A stretch of 64,000 nucleotides of DNA from Pelobates cultripes (GCA_933207985.1 OW240915.1:116926426-116990425), one strand, 5' to 3'; numbered from the stretch's first letter, positions 10,848 through 22,014 are shown. The notes: generated from the letters alone by a model not told the origin. Program-made: numbers and translations.

Positions 10848-11865
10848 TTAATAACTGGTTGAACCTCCTTTGGCAGCAATAACTTCAACCAAACGTTTCC
10901 TGTAGTTGCAGATCAGACGTGCACAACGGTCAGGAGTAATTCTTGACCATTCCTCTTTACAGAACTGTTTCAGTTCAGCAATATTCTTGGGATGTCTGGT
11001 GTGAATCGCTTTCTTGAGGTCATGCCACAGCATCTCAATTGGGTTGAGGTCAGGACTCTGACTGGGCCACTTCAGAAGGCGTATTTTCTTCTGTTTAAGC
11101 CATTCTGTTGTTGATTTACTTCTATGCTTTGGGTCATTGTCCTGTTGCAACACCCATCTTCTGTTGAGCTGGTAGACAGATGGCCTTAAGTTCTCCTGCA
11201 AAATGTCTTGATAAACTTGGGAATTCATTTTTCCTTCAATGATGGCAATCTGTCCAGGCCCTGACGCAGCAAAGCAGCCCCAAACCATGATGCCCCCACC
11301 ACCATATTTCACAGTTGGGATGAGGTTTTGATTTTGGTGTGCTGTGCCTTTTTTTTGCCACACATAGTGTTGTGTGTTTCTTCCAAACAACTCAACTTTG
11401 GTTTCATCTGTCCACAGAATATTTTGCCAGTACTGCTGTGGAACATCCAGGTGCTCTTGTGCAAACTGTAAACGTGCAGCAATGTTTTGTTTGGACAGCA
11501 GTGGCTTCCTCTGTGGTATCCTCCCATGAAATCCATTCTTGTTTAGTGTTTTACGTATTGTAGATTCGCTAACAGGGATGTTAGCATTTGCCAGTGACTT
11601 TTGTAAGTCTTTAGCTGACACTCTAGGATTCTTCTTCACCTCATTGAGCAGTCTGCGCTGTGCTCTTGCAGTCATCTTTACAGGACGGCCACTCCTAGGG
11701 AGAGTAGCAGCAGTGCTGAACTTTCTCCATTTATAGACAATTTGTCTTACCTTGGACTGATGAACAGCAAGGCTTTTGGAGATACCTTTATAACCCTTTC
11801 CAGCTTTATGCAAGTCAATAATTCTTAATCGTAGGTCTTCTGAGAGCTCTTTTTCTGCGAGGCAT
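10848..11865 (-). pseudogene. Tc1 transposase, one N-terminal frameshift
   Basis: DDE transposase that cuts and pastes the surrounding element. 321 codons are continuous (10848-11813) against about 340 for the family. In order: paired-like helix-turn-helix DNA-binding region ([20 protein letters not shown]), the GRPVK hook-like linker, second HTH ([19 protein letters not shown]), then the catalytic core with D in WTDETKVELF, D in QQDNDPKHRS and E in [11 protein letters not shown] (DD34E spacing), all three acidic residues present. The glycine-rich YGGGGIMVWG is intact. The natural start is the ATG at 11865 (MPRRK), but one extra A in a run of A at about 11850 puts it out of frame with the rest; the frame without it reads [18 protein letters not shown]. 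It is therefore one indel away from intact and probably inactive as it stands. Confidence 0.85.
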
Positions 11866-12019
11866 CATTCACATCAGGCAATGCTTCTTGAGAAAAGCAA
11901 ACCCAGAACTGGTGTGTGTTTTTTATAGGGCAGGGCAACACTTCCAATCTCATCTCATTGATTGGACTCCAGTTGGCTGACATCTCACTCCAACTAGCTC
12001 TTGGAGATGTCATTAGTCT

Positions 12020-12234
12020 AGGGGTTCACATACTTTTTCCACCTGCACTGTGAATGTTTACATGGTGTGTTCAATAAAAACATGGCAACATTTCATTATT
12101 TGTGTGTTATTAGTTTAAGCAGACTGTGATTGTCTATTGTTGTGACTTAGATGATGATCAGATTACATTTTATGACCAATTTGTGCAGAAATCCATATCA
12201 TTCCAAAGGGTTCACATACTTTTTCCTGCAACTG
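12020..12234. repeat. Tc1 right terminal inverted repeat (IR/DR)
   Basis: Reverse complement of the left repeat. It includes ggttcacatactttttccac (inner) and 'ttcacatactttttcctgca' (outer), and ends CTG before the TA at 12235-12236. Confidence 0.85.
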
Positions 12235-12399
12235 TAGTGTAATGAAGAGACCACACAAGGGAGAAACACAGTTTATTGTTTGTAGTGGGGTTCTGAGTGT
12301 GAAGGTGCACATTTATTGAAAGGTGTATAGCTGGAGTGGAGTTATTTACAATATTGCAGTTTGCATATCAATTTCTTACATTAGCAAATGGTCTGAATA

Positions 12400-12695
12400 C
12401 ATTGTTAGTTACGGAAATATTTGGATACTGACACAAGTTTTGTTATTTCTGCTGTTTATCACATTCAAGTTAAATATTGAAAATTGGCCTAAAGTGCAGT
12501 CTCTCAACTTTAATTTGAGGTTATTCACATCCAAATTGGAGGAAGGGTTTAGGAATTACAGCTCTTTGTATGTAATATATAGCCCACTCTATTTCAAGGG
12601 ACCAAAGGTAATTAGGCAGTTGACTCAAAAGCTGTTACATGGACCGGTGTGGGCTATTCCTTTGTTATTTCTTCATCAATTAAGCAGGTAACCAT
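12400..12695. mobile_element. Tc1/mariner terminal fragment
   Basis: Non-coding text typical of another Tc1 subgroup: ggatactgacacaagttttg, 'gggtttaggaattacagctc', 'gggaccaaaggtaattaggc' and a 'ggtgtgggctattcctttg' block. The opposite end of the same subgroup is seen at 33480-33690. A 122-codon open frame spans it but is not a protein gene. Confidence 0.45.
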
Positions 12696-13207
12696 TATTT
12701 TTTTTAATAGCCACACACCTGACAGCACCCACACTCACACCCTTAAAATGTACCATTTCCCTCTTTTTTTTTTTTTAAATGTTGTGAAGTATACTATAGT
12801 TCTCCATTTTATGATGAGATGTGATTTAATTAGTTTACAATCACCTATGCATAGTCTGGTCAGTGATTTCAACTATAGCTGTGTTCTTATGAAAACAATC
12901 ATCAGAACACCGTTTTGACTTCTCATGCTTACATTGGCCAAGTTGGTGAGAATTTGGAATACCATGAATGTGTATGACCCTACTTTTTGGTTTACTATGA
13001 AACTACAATTCTCCCCATATATCTTGGCTGAGCCGTGTTTTAATAGCCTTACAAAGGCTTAAATTTGGATTTGCTTATGTTTCTCTTCTTAGTTATAAAA
13101 TGAGTACAACGTACCAACCACCTAACTGATTAACTATATTATTAAACTATATATTTTATTAATAAAGCTATGTACTTGCAAAAAATAAATTTTATTTTAT
13201 TTCAAAG
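12696..13207. other. Probable intron sequence
   Basis: AT-rich with a T run at about 12763-12776. No element recognised. It lies immediately upstream of the WH2 exon and ends in a T-rich tract and AG acceptor (attttatttcaaag). Confidence 0.4.
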
Positions 13208-13450
13208 GTATCTTCTGCTGCTTCAGATGAACTTCAAAGAGATTCAGAATTACAAAGAAAAAATGAAGAAAAAGAGGCCAAACAGCAATCAATGAATCCA
13301 CCTGCACTGCTGAAACCACCCCCTCCACCTCCCATTGTAAAAAAATCCACAACCAAGGTCTCACCAGTTTTCACAAACAACTCTGTAGAAGCAAGAGAGG
13401 CCTTAATGGAAGCTATTCGCTCTGGCAGTGGTGCATCAAAATTAAAAAAG
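13208..13450 (+). CDS. Internal exon of a WH2-domain actin-binding protein (cordon-bleu-like)
   Basis: 81 complete codons, phase 0 at both ends, between a T-rich acceptor (ttttatttcaaag) and an AAG|GTAGAG donor. The peptide begins VSSAASDELQRDSELQ, has a charged stretch (RKNEEKEAK), then a profilin-type polyproline run (LLKPPPPPPIVKK at about residues 37-49). It ends in a WH2 motif, EAREALMEAIRSG...LKKV (about residues 62-81), with the amphipathic helix and LKKV actin-binding signature. WH2 motifs bind monomeric actin. Polyproline followed by WH2 occurs in cordon-bleu (COBL/COBLL1) and other nucleators; cordon-bleu is my best guess from the spacing and the AIRSG...LKKV form, but I cannot prove it. 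Codon use shows no stops and no transposon motif. No neighbouring exon is certain; a weak candidate lies at 47018. Confidence 0.65.
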
Positions 13451-13496
13451 GTAGAGTTGCATAGCCCAAGCATATATTGTATATAACATATGTATA

Positions 13497-13534
13497 GAAT
13501 TAACATATGTTAATATGTTAACATATGTTAATTC
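13497..13534. repeat. Short near-perfect palindrome
   Basis: Arms gaattaacatatgttaa and ttaacatatgttaattc (17 bp each) are separated by 4 bases. It lies 47 bp downstream of the WH2 exon donor, inside the presumed intron. Confidence 0.75.
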
Positions 13535-14429
13535 TCCCTATTCACACCTTCCTGCATGTGACTTGTACAGCCTTCTTCAACACTCCCTTTAAAGTGAGAT
13601 CTAATGTTTACACTTCCTTTATTTAATTTAGAATTTTGTATCTTGTGCACTGTTAATATCTTGGTAGGCCTTGCAGGCTCTTTTTTCTGGGAGATGCCTA
13701 TTGTTTAGGTATCCTTTGGTGGGGGATGGAAGGGTCCAGACAAGTGATCTTCATTAGAGTGAGTGAACCTAAACTGATGGATTGGAGGGTAGCTGACATT
13801 TAATATTGATGCGTGTTTTTTTAAGTGAAAACTCCACGGTTATTAGTTCAGGGAACCCAGAGTCAGCGGGAATGCGTCCCCCCAGCACTGATAGCCAAGT
13901 GGCCAACATCATGTCCTCTCTAACACCATGCATGCACGAGGGCAACTGCAGTCTGAACCTTTCCCACCATAACCCCTTCTATTAAATGATATATAGAGAG
14001 TTAACGTAGCAATGCACAGCTCTGTGTGTGTATGTAGACTCATTTTTGTTCTAGAGATCTATATATAAACTGTACACTACAGGGCTCCCTTTAACCAATG
14101 CTGCCATAAAGCATGCTTGCAATTTAAGGTGAATATCTTTATCCTTTTGTACAGGAACTATTGACCTGAGTATTTGGTGTGTTTCACTGATCATGAATTA
14201 GTGAGATAACATCCTTTTTCTGTAGACTCACGTCTATCATTTTTCCACCCTAGTATTGTCATATCCACCATTATTTCCTAGACACATTTCTACAGGCTGG
14301 TGATGCAGTTCCTGTCATTTCTTTAGGAAAGCATATAATTTATGCTTCATTCCACCCCCCTCCCCATGACTCATATCCTGCAACTGTAAAAAAGTTCTCA
14401 GTGAATACTTTTCTAGCAACCTATTCATT
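13535..14429. other. Probable intron sequence
   Basis: No coding or mobile signature recognised. Ordinary AT-rich composition. Confidence 0.3.
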
Positions 14430-14605
14430 ACCCCTACTTATACCTTTTGTGTCACTATACTCCATTCACTCTAGCATGTAAGCTCATTGAGCAGGGCCCT
14501 CAACCCCTTTGTTCCTGTGCGTCCATTTGTCTGGTTACAATTATGTGTCTGTTAGTCCACCTATTTGCTGGCGCTATTTAAATAATAAAATAATAATAAT
14601 GTCTA
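14430..14605 (+). mobile_element. L2 LINE 3' end
   Basis: Closely parallels the tail of the L2 at 37260-37460: 'ccttttgtgtcactatactcc', ctctagcatgtaagctcatt, 'gtctggttacaattatgtgtc' and the terminal 'ggcgctatttaaataataaa' followed by an (aat)n microsatellite. Only the 3' untranslated tail was inserted. Confidence 0.7.
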
Positions 14606-14664
14606 CTGCTGTAGTATATAGCATTCCAATGCTAGAGAGAGTTATCCGTTCACTAACAAAACAG

Positions 14665-14872
14665 GTATATCTCTCAGTGTGCGTGTGTGTTATTGAATGT
14701 GTGAGTGAGTGAATGAATGAGTGTGTGTGTGTCTGTCAGTGTGTCTGTCTGTTAGTGAGTCTGTGTGTATATCTGTGAGTGTGTCTCTCAGTGTGTGTCT
14801 GTGAGTGAGTGAGTGTATGTCTGTCAGTGTGTGAGTGATTGTGTGTGTCTGTGAGGCAGCCTGTGTGTGCTG
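14665..14872. repeat. GT/GTCT-rich microsatellite
   Basis: Imperfect (tg)n with interspersed tctg and tgag units. It abuts the right half of a T2 MITE. Confidence 0.85.
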
Positions 14873-14884
14873 CATGGACAGTGG

Positions 14885-15000
14885 TTTAACTTATAAATGG
14901 AAGAAATGGTCAGTTAAGCAATGAGGCTTAGAGAATGATCTATACACAAACACTGCTTAAATAAGCTAAATTTATTTTGGTGACTATAGTGCCCCTTTAA
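14885..15000. mobile_element. T2 MITE, right half
   Basis: Ends ggtgactatagtgcccctttaa, with TTAA at 14997-15000. The preceding 'gatctatacacaaacactgc' matches the same position in the copy ending at 29559. The left half is replaced by the GT microsatellite. Confidence 0.6.
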
Positions 15001-15789
15001 GATTTCCAATTGATTCAATACTGTTAGAACAACTTTCCAAATGATTTATGTACAGAAGTCAACATTAACGTGTATGGGACATTTTGTAAATAAATCATTT
15101 TGAAAAAAAATTCTCACAGTATTGAATCATTTGGAAAGTGTATTAAATCAAGGCCTTGGTCCTGTGGCAAAAAAATAAATATATAATTTCCTTTTTTTAT
15201 CTTCATCAGAGCTATTATTTATTATGCACCATTTGTAAACATTGAACTTCATATTTCTCTGATATATTTGTCGCCAGGATTGCAGTCTGCTTGAACCATA
15301 TGGAAACAATATTTGAAATTAAAATCTTCTCAGTCTAAAAGCCCTGTGCACAGTTATGAAAAGTAATGTAAAAAGAAAACTGTGTGGTTTGAGAAGAAAA
15401 ATATTGACAGGCAGCATGCAATCTGCTTGCGCTGTTCCATAAATTTATATATGAACTTTGTCATTTAAGCAGCCCTCAACAGTTACTTTTCCCAGAGAAG
15501 ACTATAGAGATTTAAGCATTATAGTAATTAATCTGTTTTATGCACTGATTAGCTTTTAATAAAATATAGCATCATCTATAACTTGTTTCAGAGATCTCAG
15601 TTACAAAAAACTAAATATTGTAGATCACCAATGTGAATTGCATGTCAAACATGAAATTGTTTATTGTGAGGATTAATATGGATTTTGGATCCCATTATAC
15701 ATTCACATGAACAATTTTACCATGGACAAGTTACATATATAGCTATTTTTTATATAGCTATTTTTACACTATTTTTAGCTGACTGACTC
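15001..15789. other. Unassigned AT-rich stretch
   Basis: No coding potential or recognised element. One imperfect hairpin (ttgattcaatactgtta / 'acagtattgaatcat', 15009 and 15117) is present. Confidence 0.3.
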
Positions 15790-15906
15790 AATGAATATTT
15801 TTGTTCAGTGTTTACAGATGAAAATGAAGGAAAGGGGCCTCAGTTAGGAAAAAGGACACAAGTAATTTGTTACATGTGAGTTTACAGAGGAAAAACAAAT
15901 AAGTCC

Positions 15907-16560
15907 ATGGGACCTGATCGAATACACCCAAAGTTATTAAAAGAGTTTAGCGGTGTACTAGCAAAACCATTAACAGATTTATTTAACCAATCATTGTTAA
16001 CAGGAGTAATCCCAGAAGATTGGAAGTTAGCGAATGTTGTGCCCATTCAGAAGAAAGATTGTAGGGAGGAGTCGGGCAACTATAGGCCAGTAAGCCTTAC
16101 TTCAGTAGTGGGGAAAGTAATGGAAACCATGTTAAAGGATAGGATTGTTGAACATCTAAAATCACATGGATTTCAAGATCAGTGACAACATGGGTTTACT
16201 TCAGGGAGATCATGCCAAAGTAATCTTATTGATATTTTTGATTGGGTAACTAAAATATTAGATCAGGGTGGTGCAGTAGACATTGCTTACCTAGACTTCA
16301 GTAAGGCTTTTGACACTGTTGCGCACAGAAGGCTTATCAATAAACTACAATTTTTAAGTTTGGGTTCCAATATTGTTGAATGGGTAAGGCAGTGTCCGAG
16401 TGACAGGCAACAGGGGGTTGTAGTAAATGGAGTATATTCGAAGCATGGGCTTGTCACCAATGGGTTACCTCAGGGATCTGTACTTGGACCCATTCTATTT
16501 AATATTTTTATTAGTGATAGTGCAGAAGGTCTTGATGGTAAGGTATGTCTGATGATACTA
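15907..16560 (+). pseudogene. CR1 reverse transcriptase, N-terminal and palm part
   Basis: Readable in one frame with a single internal stop (TGA at 16183-16185). Blocks in order: MGPDRIHPKLLKEFSGVLAK, DWKLANVVPIQKK, NYRPVSLTSVVGKVMETML, then after the stop [30 protein letters not shown] (first catalytic Asp region), [20 protein letters not shown]. The second catalytic block should read F/YADD; here a frame slip near 16545 gives MSDDTKI in the next frame. Reverse transcription would be abolished by the stop, the slip and the lost C-terminus. Confidence 0.8.
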
Positions 16561-16574
16561 AGATATGTAAAAAT

Positions 16575-17670
16575 TAAATAAGGTAGGCACACTCAATATA
16601 AAATATATGCAAGCTCCCAAGTGGAGCTCTGTGAAAATACAATATGGGGTGCTCACTCACATAAGGCTTTATCCCCAAAAGCCCAAATTCATGTAAATAA
16701 CAATAGAGTAAGGAGCACAACCATCAATAGTAATAAAACAATCTTTATTAAGTGGGTATACTCTATAAGAATATCACATAACATAAAGATCCAAAATATA
16801 GGATCATGTCACGCTATGCAGCAATGATCAGAAAAATTATGAAAATATAAGTATAAACACCAAAAGCGTCTTATATGAATAACAGAGTAGCAATATACAA
16901 AAATAGAGAAATAAAATATCAGTCTAATCCAACCCCACAAACATAGATATAAATATACAAAACTATAGAACAATAAGCGTGCCAGACCTAGTGAGAAGCA
17001 GGGACAGAGTCAGTCACCAAAACACCCCCAACGTTTCTGCAAAAATGCCTTTATCAAGGGAGCATGTTGAGAGAAACTAAATCCTGTTATTATATACCCA
17101 AAATAAAACACAAAAATTGAAAAAACCTGAAAAAAATGGGTGGCCACCCATGATGACTGGGATCCTCCCAACCATGATACACCTGTTCATGGTTGTCAAG
17201 GGAACCAGAAAGCCCTGACCTATATACATATCCAAATGCAGATTCACAAGTAAAATACATAAACAAAAATACTTAATATAAAGATACAAAATCGACATGA
17301 AACATGCAGGCAAGATATTAAGTATGCATGTAGTGGATATAGTAGAAACATATTATAATATAAACAAGAATATGAATATTACATCAGTATTGAGATAAAG
17401 ATATAAAGATCAATTGTCCCAAATGGTAAGGCAGTTTGAAAAAAATAAAAAATAAATAAAAACATAAAAAAGAGAAACAATCAAAAGTAAATGTCACAAA
17501 ATACCTGGTGCAGAGATTTGATCTACAAGCTTAAACTGATGCAAAGAGGAATGAAAATATAGACCGGAGGCGTGAGCAGCATCAAACGATTAAAAATCGC
17601 CGAACCCGGAAGTAAGCTGAATCTGGTGGAATGCACATGCGTTCCAATATAGAAATATGTCTGTTCGCAT
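16575..17670 (-). mobile_element. Insertion in CR1, Penelope-like tail (tentative)
   Basis: Non-coding AT-rich block replacing the middle of the CR1 element. On the minus strand it carries a hammerhead-like motif (17027-17064) typical of PLE ends, and an antisense 'ctttattaagtgg' block. Right boundary near 17670, where CR1 coding resumes with the QSALVRPHLEYC block. No target duplication found. Classification rests on the ribozyme-like motif only. Confidence 0.35.
17027..17064 (-). ncRNA. Hammerhead-ribozyme-like motif (copy b)
   Basis: Minus strand TTGATAA, stem II ggca/tgc with a short loop, AGAAAC, then gttgg. As in copy a, U3 and A8 replace C3 and G8. Structure is otherwise minimal and degraded. 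Confidence 0.35.
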
Positions 17671-17673
17671 GCT

Positions 17674-18135
17674 GTGCCCATGCACACTCAGTCGGCACTG
17701 GTGAGACCTCACTTGGAGTATTGTACGCAGTACTGGAGACCATATCTCCAGGAGGATATCAATAATTTAGAGAGAGTTCAGAGAAGGGCTACTAAACTGG
17801 TTCATGGATTGCAGGATAAAACTTACAAGGAAAGGTTAAAGGAGCTTAACATGGATAGCTTGGCGGAAAGACGAGACAGAAGGGATATGAGAGAAACATT
17901 TAAATACATAGAGGGAATCAACACCGTAAAGGAGGAGACTAATAGAAGAAAAATTACCACAACAAGAGGACTTAGTCTTAAATTAGAGAGACAAATGTTT
18001 AAAATTAATATCAGGAAATATTACTTTACTGATAGAGTAGTGGATGCATGGAATAGCCTTCCAGCTGAAGTGGTAGAGGTTAACACAGTAAAGGAGTTTA
18101 AGCATGCATGGGGGAAAGGCATAAGGCTATCCTAG
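17674..18135 (+). pseudogene. CR1 reverse transcriptase, C-terminal part
   Basis: 153-codon open frame covering the CR1 thumb and C-terminal region: SALVRPHLEYCTQYWRPYLQ, LERVQRRATKLVHGL, YKERLKELNMDSLAERRDRR, and NIRKYYFTDRVVDAWNSLPA near the end. It is intact but cut off from the catalytic part by the insertion at 16575-17670. The initial Met is fortuitous, supplied by the inserted sequence. Confidence 0.8.
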
Positions 18136-18235
18136 CTATAAGATAAGGCCAGGGACTAATGAAAGTATTTAGAAAATTGGGAAGACTAGATTGGGCCGAA
18201 TGGTTCTTATCTGCCGTCACATTCTATGTTTCTAT

Positions 18236-19206
18236 ATTAAGAATGATTACATTTCTAGGATGGCTCCACTGTATCTGAGTTAATTAGATCAAGTATCTCA
18301 TTGTAGCCCCATGGTAATATGCTAGTCAGCATGAAGTTACATCATAATTATGTAGTTATGAAAAAAGACTTGTATACATCCTGCTGAACGTTTTCCACAT
18401 TTGTTTCTACTGTTGATCCAAAAGTAGGAAAAAAAACAAACAAAAAACCCTGTAGATGTGTAAAGTGCTTTTCAATTATCCAACAAACTAGGATAAAAAG
18501 AACCTGTTAACCTGTATCGTGAGAACACACTGTCTAATATATACACACACACATTGCCTAATACATACACTGCCTCACCCACACACACACAAACACAAAC
18601 TAGGGTATGGATTTTTTTTTTTAAATCTATTTGTCCAAAGGGACTAAAGTTGACCCATACACACACTGACTCATGCACAAACACACTGCACACAAACTGA
18701 CTCATGCATAAACACACTGCACACAGGTGCACACTGACCCATACACACATAAACTACACATTCTCTGACACTCACATACAGCACAGATTACCAGCAGCAG
18801 CCTGTCCCATGCTTACTATGCCTTTACAGCGTGTTGGCTGACGGTTATTACGTCATTCTAAATCCCGGCAGCAATGAATCCTGAGCATTGTGAGGAGCGG
18901 GTGGATGCTGCTGCTCCTCCTCACACTTCCCTGTGAGCTGCTTCAGGTCCAGTTACAGCATTCCAGTATGCCTGCTGGAAATACACTGCCCAGAGATACA
19001 CCACCTCCACTATAGGCAGCACCAAAAGATTAAAAAGATCTTCCTATTCAACGCCCTTAACAGCATGTCTGGGGCTTTATAAAATCCACATCTTTGATAC
19101 TCACAAACTGCATAATACATACATTGAAATACATACATACACCAACACACAAACACACACTCACACACTGTTTCCTCTAAGTCAGCTATGCTTTTTTTTC
19201 AGTACT
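18236..19206. other. Unassigned stretch with CA-rich simple repeats
   Basis: Contains (ca)n-rich segments at 18540-18600, 18655-18775 and 19130-19170 with recurring 'actgactcatgcacaaacac' units. A 92-codon minus-strand frame (18472-18750) is a translation of this repeat. No gene. Confidence 0.5.
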
Positions 19207-19945
19207 CTGATTTGAATTTTAAATCCGGGGCAGGGCCTGACTAGCATGGAGGACAGACGTGCTCTAGCAGAGCTCCTCAACAACCAAGGCAATTAATGGC
19301 ACTTCTAGCCACACAAAGCCTGCAACAAGCGACAAAGCTCGACCTACTTCATCCACAATTGTGCTGGACACCGCTGCTGTGATCTGTGACTCACCTGATG
19401 CCTGTTAGGCGCACTCCTCACAGCATGAGGCCTAGCGTGTGGCGGCCGGGGGAGGCGGCCGATCTCTTGGTCCGGCAACGCATGGTGATAACACGAAACG
19501 AGCAAAAGCCCCGCTACTCCCCCCCGGACCATCAGGGGTAGAAATAGGACAGGAATGCTTAGCCAGTTTCACACCTTACTTTTACTCTACATATATAGAC
19601 TAAAGCATGTCTGAAACTGCCAGTAGATGTGGGCGACTATTTGTATTTGTATCCATGTAAATGTATCTGCATGTGCCTCGACCCTCTCATACAGGTCGGG
19701 ATTAACTATTATGTCACACCTTTAGATAAGCAACTCGACTTGTATGCCTTGCTAGCCTACTAAACAATAAGAGAAATCTAATGGTTGAACCTTACTCCTA
19801 CTAACACAAAAATGTGCCTGACTAGCAACTGTCACAACCTGTATTGCATGCTGAACTTATATATATCTTGATACTGCTGTTGTGGCGAACCAAGGCTGTT
19901 TGTTAAATTTGTGCACAAAAAATAAAGAAAATTTTAAATAATTTT
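19207..19945 (+). mobile_element. Short L1-like nonautonomous element (copy 1)
   Basis: Starts ggggcagggcctgactagca with a GC-rich 5' part and ends with 'gctgttgtggcgaaccaagg' and a terminal 'caaaaaataaagaaaa' signal. The same start and end are found at 41033-42310 and 50763-52636. It has no RT, so it is an internally deleted LINE-derived element. The target duplication is imperfect (tttgaatttta / 'tttgaattatc'). Confidence 0.55.
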
Positions 19946-20071
19946 TGAATTATCACTTTAATGTGCCTCGACCCTCTCATACAGATTGGGATTAACTATT
20001 ATGTCACACCTTTAGATAAGCAACTCGACTTGTATGCCTTGCTAGCCTACTAAACAATAAGAGAAATCTAA
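19671..20071 (+). repeat. 111-bp direct duplication
   Basis: 19671-19781 and 19961-20071 are identical apart from two substitutions (aggtcgg versus agattgg). The first copy is inside L1-like element 1, the second directly after its A-rich tail. It looks like a partial second insertion or a template jump at the end of retrotransposition. Confidence 0.8.
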
Positions 20072-22012
20072 AGGATTGCATTTACCATCCCATCTGTTCC
20101 GCTTTGATACCTCACATTGTTATGAGGTATATGATATTGGTAACTTTGTAGGGGTAGCTGCATGTGTACATGGAAGAACATGCTGAAATGTCATAAACCT
20201 ACTCTCCTGTCTTCTGATTCAGACACAGCCGCTACTCGGAAATCCTGACAGTGAATATTCTTGGCAAAACAAAAATGGAGCTGCACAAAGGTCATACTTG
20301 GGTTCTCTGCAGTGCAGCAGGCTCAGTGGGCCCTGCATCTATCACTGTTGCATACCACTTGGCTGGCACCAGGATTATATCTTAATATCTTTATGTAACA
20401 ATGTATTTTATCAATATATTTTTTTTAGATTCCCATTCCTCCCTATTTTACAGCCGTCTGTTGCTGTTCAAAATCGCCTAATAGAAAATGATGCAGGCAG
20501 AAATCACACATGATTTTGAAAACCTTACTCACAAACAGGTTATCACACTAATATTCTATATTTTGGTTTTTTTCCTCTACTATGTTAGTAGCAGCAGAAA
20601 CTTCCATCAGCAACAATAATAACAATGTTTCAAGTATGTTTAAATTTTCTAATGAATCAAGAAATTATTTATCTGTCCAGAAGCATATTTATCAGTAAAT
20701 GTACTACGTCTGGTCCTGGCACAGCAGGTGCATGGGAAAGCATTTTACAAGTCTATAGCTTGTACATGTGAAACAAATACATAATTGCACATAGACATTT
20801 GTAGGAGGCATGTTTGAGTGATCAAATGAAAACATGTATTGGAGGAGGTTGATGTATTGGAGGAGGTTGGGCCTAGGTCAGAGAGAAAGTGCATCACTGT
20901 AGCTATTACAGCTGGTTTATTGGTTTTTGTGTCCAGTTGATAAGAACAGATATATAGTTCTCTTGTTTATTTACAACCACAGATGTTCCTTTCCCACCTC
21001 CAAATGCTTGAGAAAATATTATTTGGCCTTGTCCTTCTTTTCTTATTTATCAAACAAATGAGGACTGATATATACCTCAAACTTGCACAGAACATTATGT
21101 GCCAATTAAATTTGTACTTCTAGTCAACATCTATCTTCATAAGATATTGTTTTTTTTTTTCCAACATAGACTTTGATTTAGCCCTTTATTGATACAGCTT
21201 CAGTTTGCTTGCATTGTACTAATGGACACAAGCATTTTTGCTATGTGTGTTCAACCGCAATTACCATCTTTTTCATGTTTTACACTAACACATATTAGAT
21301 GCTATTTTTAAAGGATTAAAAAGGGGCTTTTTAGGATGTGTCATATACATATATAAATATTCTTAATATAAAAACATGCAAAAAAAAACAAAATGTTTTC
21401 TGTGTGCCTATAGCTACTGTGGCAGAGTTCCTGATGCTTTTTGCTATGTCTCTGCCACAATGTCGGTGCGCCAATGTCATGACACACATGATGTGAGATC
21501 ACTTTATTTTAAACGGGAGTGGACTAAAAAGTCCTAATTGGGAGAGTTAACATTGAAAATGGGAAAGGGGGGACCCTACCTTTAATAATCCTAAGGGAGA
21601 ACAGGAATATAAAACAGGACATAGAGAGAGAGAGACAAAAAAGGTATACATATAATGTGTATGTATATCCAGCTAGGTAATTCAAGATCAGCTTAACAAC
21701 TAGTCAGGTCTAAGCCTATACTATGCGCTGTCCCAGCAATTGGACAAAAAAATCAGGTATAGCTAGAAGTAAGGTATGGAATCCTAGGCTTGAGAGGAAG
21801 GAGTTAATTACCCCAAAATAATTCCTTTTGCAGCCCCCAAACCAAAACTCTGAGAGTAGGCCTGTACCTATCACCTCTGCACTGTGGACTAACCACAGGT
21901 GCCTACTTGAACCTCTCTCCTTTCCTGAACGAAAATAAAATGGTAAATAAAACTTAGCTAAATAAGTGCATAAGTGCTACCAAGTGGTAAGGTGAAAAAC
22001 AAAAAAAGGAAA
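20072..22012. other. Unassigned stretch
   Basis: No coding region recognised. The open frames are short and lack motifs. 21600-21640 has a (ga)n run. The last 400 bp directly precede the Penelope region and may include its 5' untranslated or inverted terminal part. Confidence 0.3.
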
Positions 22013-22014
22013 TA

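Larger units (their letters stand above)
10629..12234 (-). mobile_element. Tc1/mariner element, nearly complete
   Basis: A 1606-bp element flanked by TA (10627-10628 and 12235-12236). Long terminal inverted repeats of about 210 bp begin CAGTTGCAAGAAAAAGTATG. Each repeat holds two direct copies of the core aaaaagtatgtgaaccc: an outer one at about 10640 and an inner one at about 10825, mirrored on the right at about 12025 and 12210. This is the IR/DR organisation of Sleeping Beauty-like Tc1 elements. It encodes one transposase on the minus strand. It is the best preserved transposon in the window. Confidence 0.9.
15790..18235 (+). mobile_element. CR1-type LINE, interrupted
   Basis: The 5' part (15790-16570) and 3' part (17674-18235) belong to one CR1-clade non-LTR retrotransposon. 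An unrelated 1.1-kb insertion separates them and about 100 codons between fingers/palm and thumb are missing. The 3' tail, ending in ggccgaatggttcttatctg and 'ccgtcacattctatgtttctat', recurs at 23441, 56366 and 63833. The 5' end is truncated, as usual for LINEs. Confidence 0.8.

Noticed and set aside
11339..11736. Plus-strand frames of 65-75 codons
   Set aside because: Antisense shadows of the Tc1 transposase.
12323..12691. 122-codon frame as a membrane protein gene
   Set aside because: The underlying DNA is a Tc1 terminal region; hydrophobic residues reflect T-rich sequence.
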